Origin: Psychrobacter sp.
Lineage (GTDB): Bacteria; Pseudomonadota; Gammaproteobacteria; Pseudomonadales; Moraxellaceae
Direction: 5' to 3'
NCBI GenBank assembly: GCA_018260445.1
Contig: JAGLBE010000005.1
Coordinates: 62,001 to 126,000, forward strand
DNA length: 64,000 nt
Each line of letters opens with the position of its first letter. Position 1 is the first letter of the stretch. Made by a program: the position numbers and the translations under genes. The notes beneath the pieces were generated by a model, which was not told where the DNA came from, made no database searches, and worked only from the letters and a program-made list of their open reading frames with translations. Positions 63,838 to 64,000 of this stretch are shown piece by piece.

Positions 63838-64000
63838 GTGTTCTTGTCACCGAACTAAGCACCGCCTATCCAAGTTTGATGAGTGGCATGATCGTGACCA
63901 TGAAAGTGCTCCTATTGGCGATTGTTGGCGGTATGGCGCTGGGTACCATTTTAGCCATGATGCGCTTATCGGGCATTAAAGCTTTGGAGCTGCCTGCCAA
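63834..64000 (+). CDS. gltK: Glutamate/aspartate permease GltK, partial
   Basis: Starts at the ATG overlapping the gltJ stop, with AGGAGGTGA 4-8 nt upstream, and runs off the window after about 55 codons. The visible part MSVLVTELSTAYPSLMSGMI then VTMKVLLLAIVGGMALGTIL is the first helix of a polar amino acid permease. gltL would be expected next. Confidence 0.9.
   Translation, partial: MSVLVTELSTAYPSLMSGMIVTMKVLLLAIVGGMALGTILAMMRLSGIKALELPA

Overview
The window looks like chromosome of a Moraxellaceae gammaproteobacterium, most likely Psychrobacter or a close relative. This is inferred from gene content (single-polypeptide ATP sulfurylase plus CysC, CmoA/CmoB, DUF1285, DUF2788, argS followed by a SPOR protein, GltIJK- and HisJQMP-type transporters) and from the low-complexity insertions in otherwise conserved enzymes. 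It is mostly housekeeping DNA. I see no rRNA operon, prophage, CRISPR array or complete insertion sequence.

Layout. 0.4-6 kb: a YdeP-type molybdopterin oxidoreductase with the formate dehydrogenase sulfurtransferase FdhD, then a greatly enlarged TilS. 6-9.6 kb: proC, yggT, thiD (reverse), and tRNA-Ser(GCU) and tRNA-Arg(ACG), each behind a good sigma70 promoter. 9.9-17 kb: sat and cysC (sulfate activation to PAPS), a DHH phosphoesterase, a phosphomannomutase and a UDP-glucose 6-dehydrogenase (nucleotide sugars). 17-25 kb: mazG, a ComEA-like protein, ETF-ubiquinone oxidoreductase, a DUF1285 gene, murI, a DUF4062 protein and a small charged orphan. 25-31.7 kb: a lytic transglycosylase, a minimal MITE beside an orphan Phd/YefM antitoxin with a truncated PIN toxin, a mutarotase, tpm, msrA, and an MntA/HepT toxin-antitoxin pair whose HEPN toxin is frameshifted. 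31.6-44 kb: cmoA, cmoB (tRNA wobble-uridine modification), a DUF1176 protein, argS, a SPOR protein, a DUF482 acetyltransferase-like protein, ubiC, glyA, and a divergent LysE exporter/LysR regulator pair. 44-51.5 kb: a class I glutamine amidotransferase, a diheme c-type lipoprotein, a PhoX-type phosphatase with a candidate triple Pho box, proA and a repeat-bearing lipoprotein. 51.7-64 kb: a HisPJQM-like basic amino acid ABC transporter, an FAH-family enzyme, two tandem paralogous alpha/beta hydrolases, hslO, and the start of a GltIJK glutamate/aspartate transporter cut by the window edge.

The most striking global feature is short private tandem repeats. At least 17 loci carry 2-12 copies of a unit of 6-22 bp, and no two loci share the same unit. 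Inside genes the units are 12 or 15 bp and keep frame (fdhF-like, fdhD, tilS, the 51.0 kb lipoprotein). Between genes they are 6, 10, 11, 13, 14, 15 or 22 bp. Other points worth a second look are two decayed toxin-antitoxin loci about 4 kb apart, the Pho-box/PhoX/diheme-lipoprotein neighbourhood, and a stand-alone DUF4062 (TIR-like) protein behind a 12-copy hexanucleotide array.
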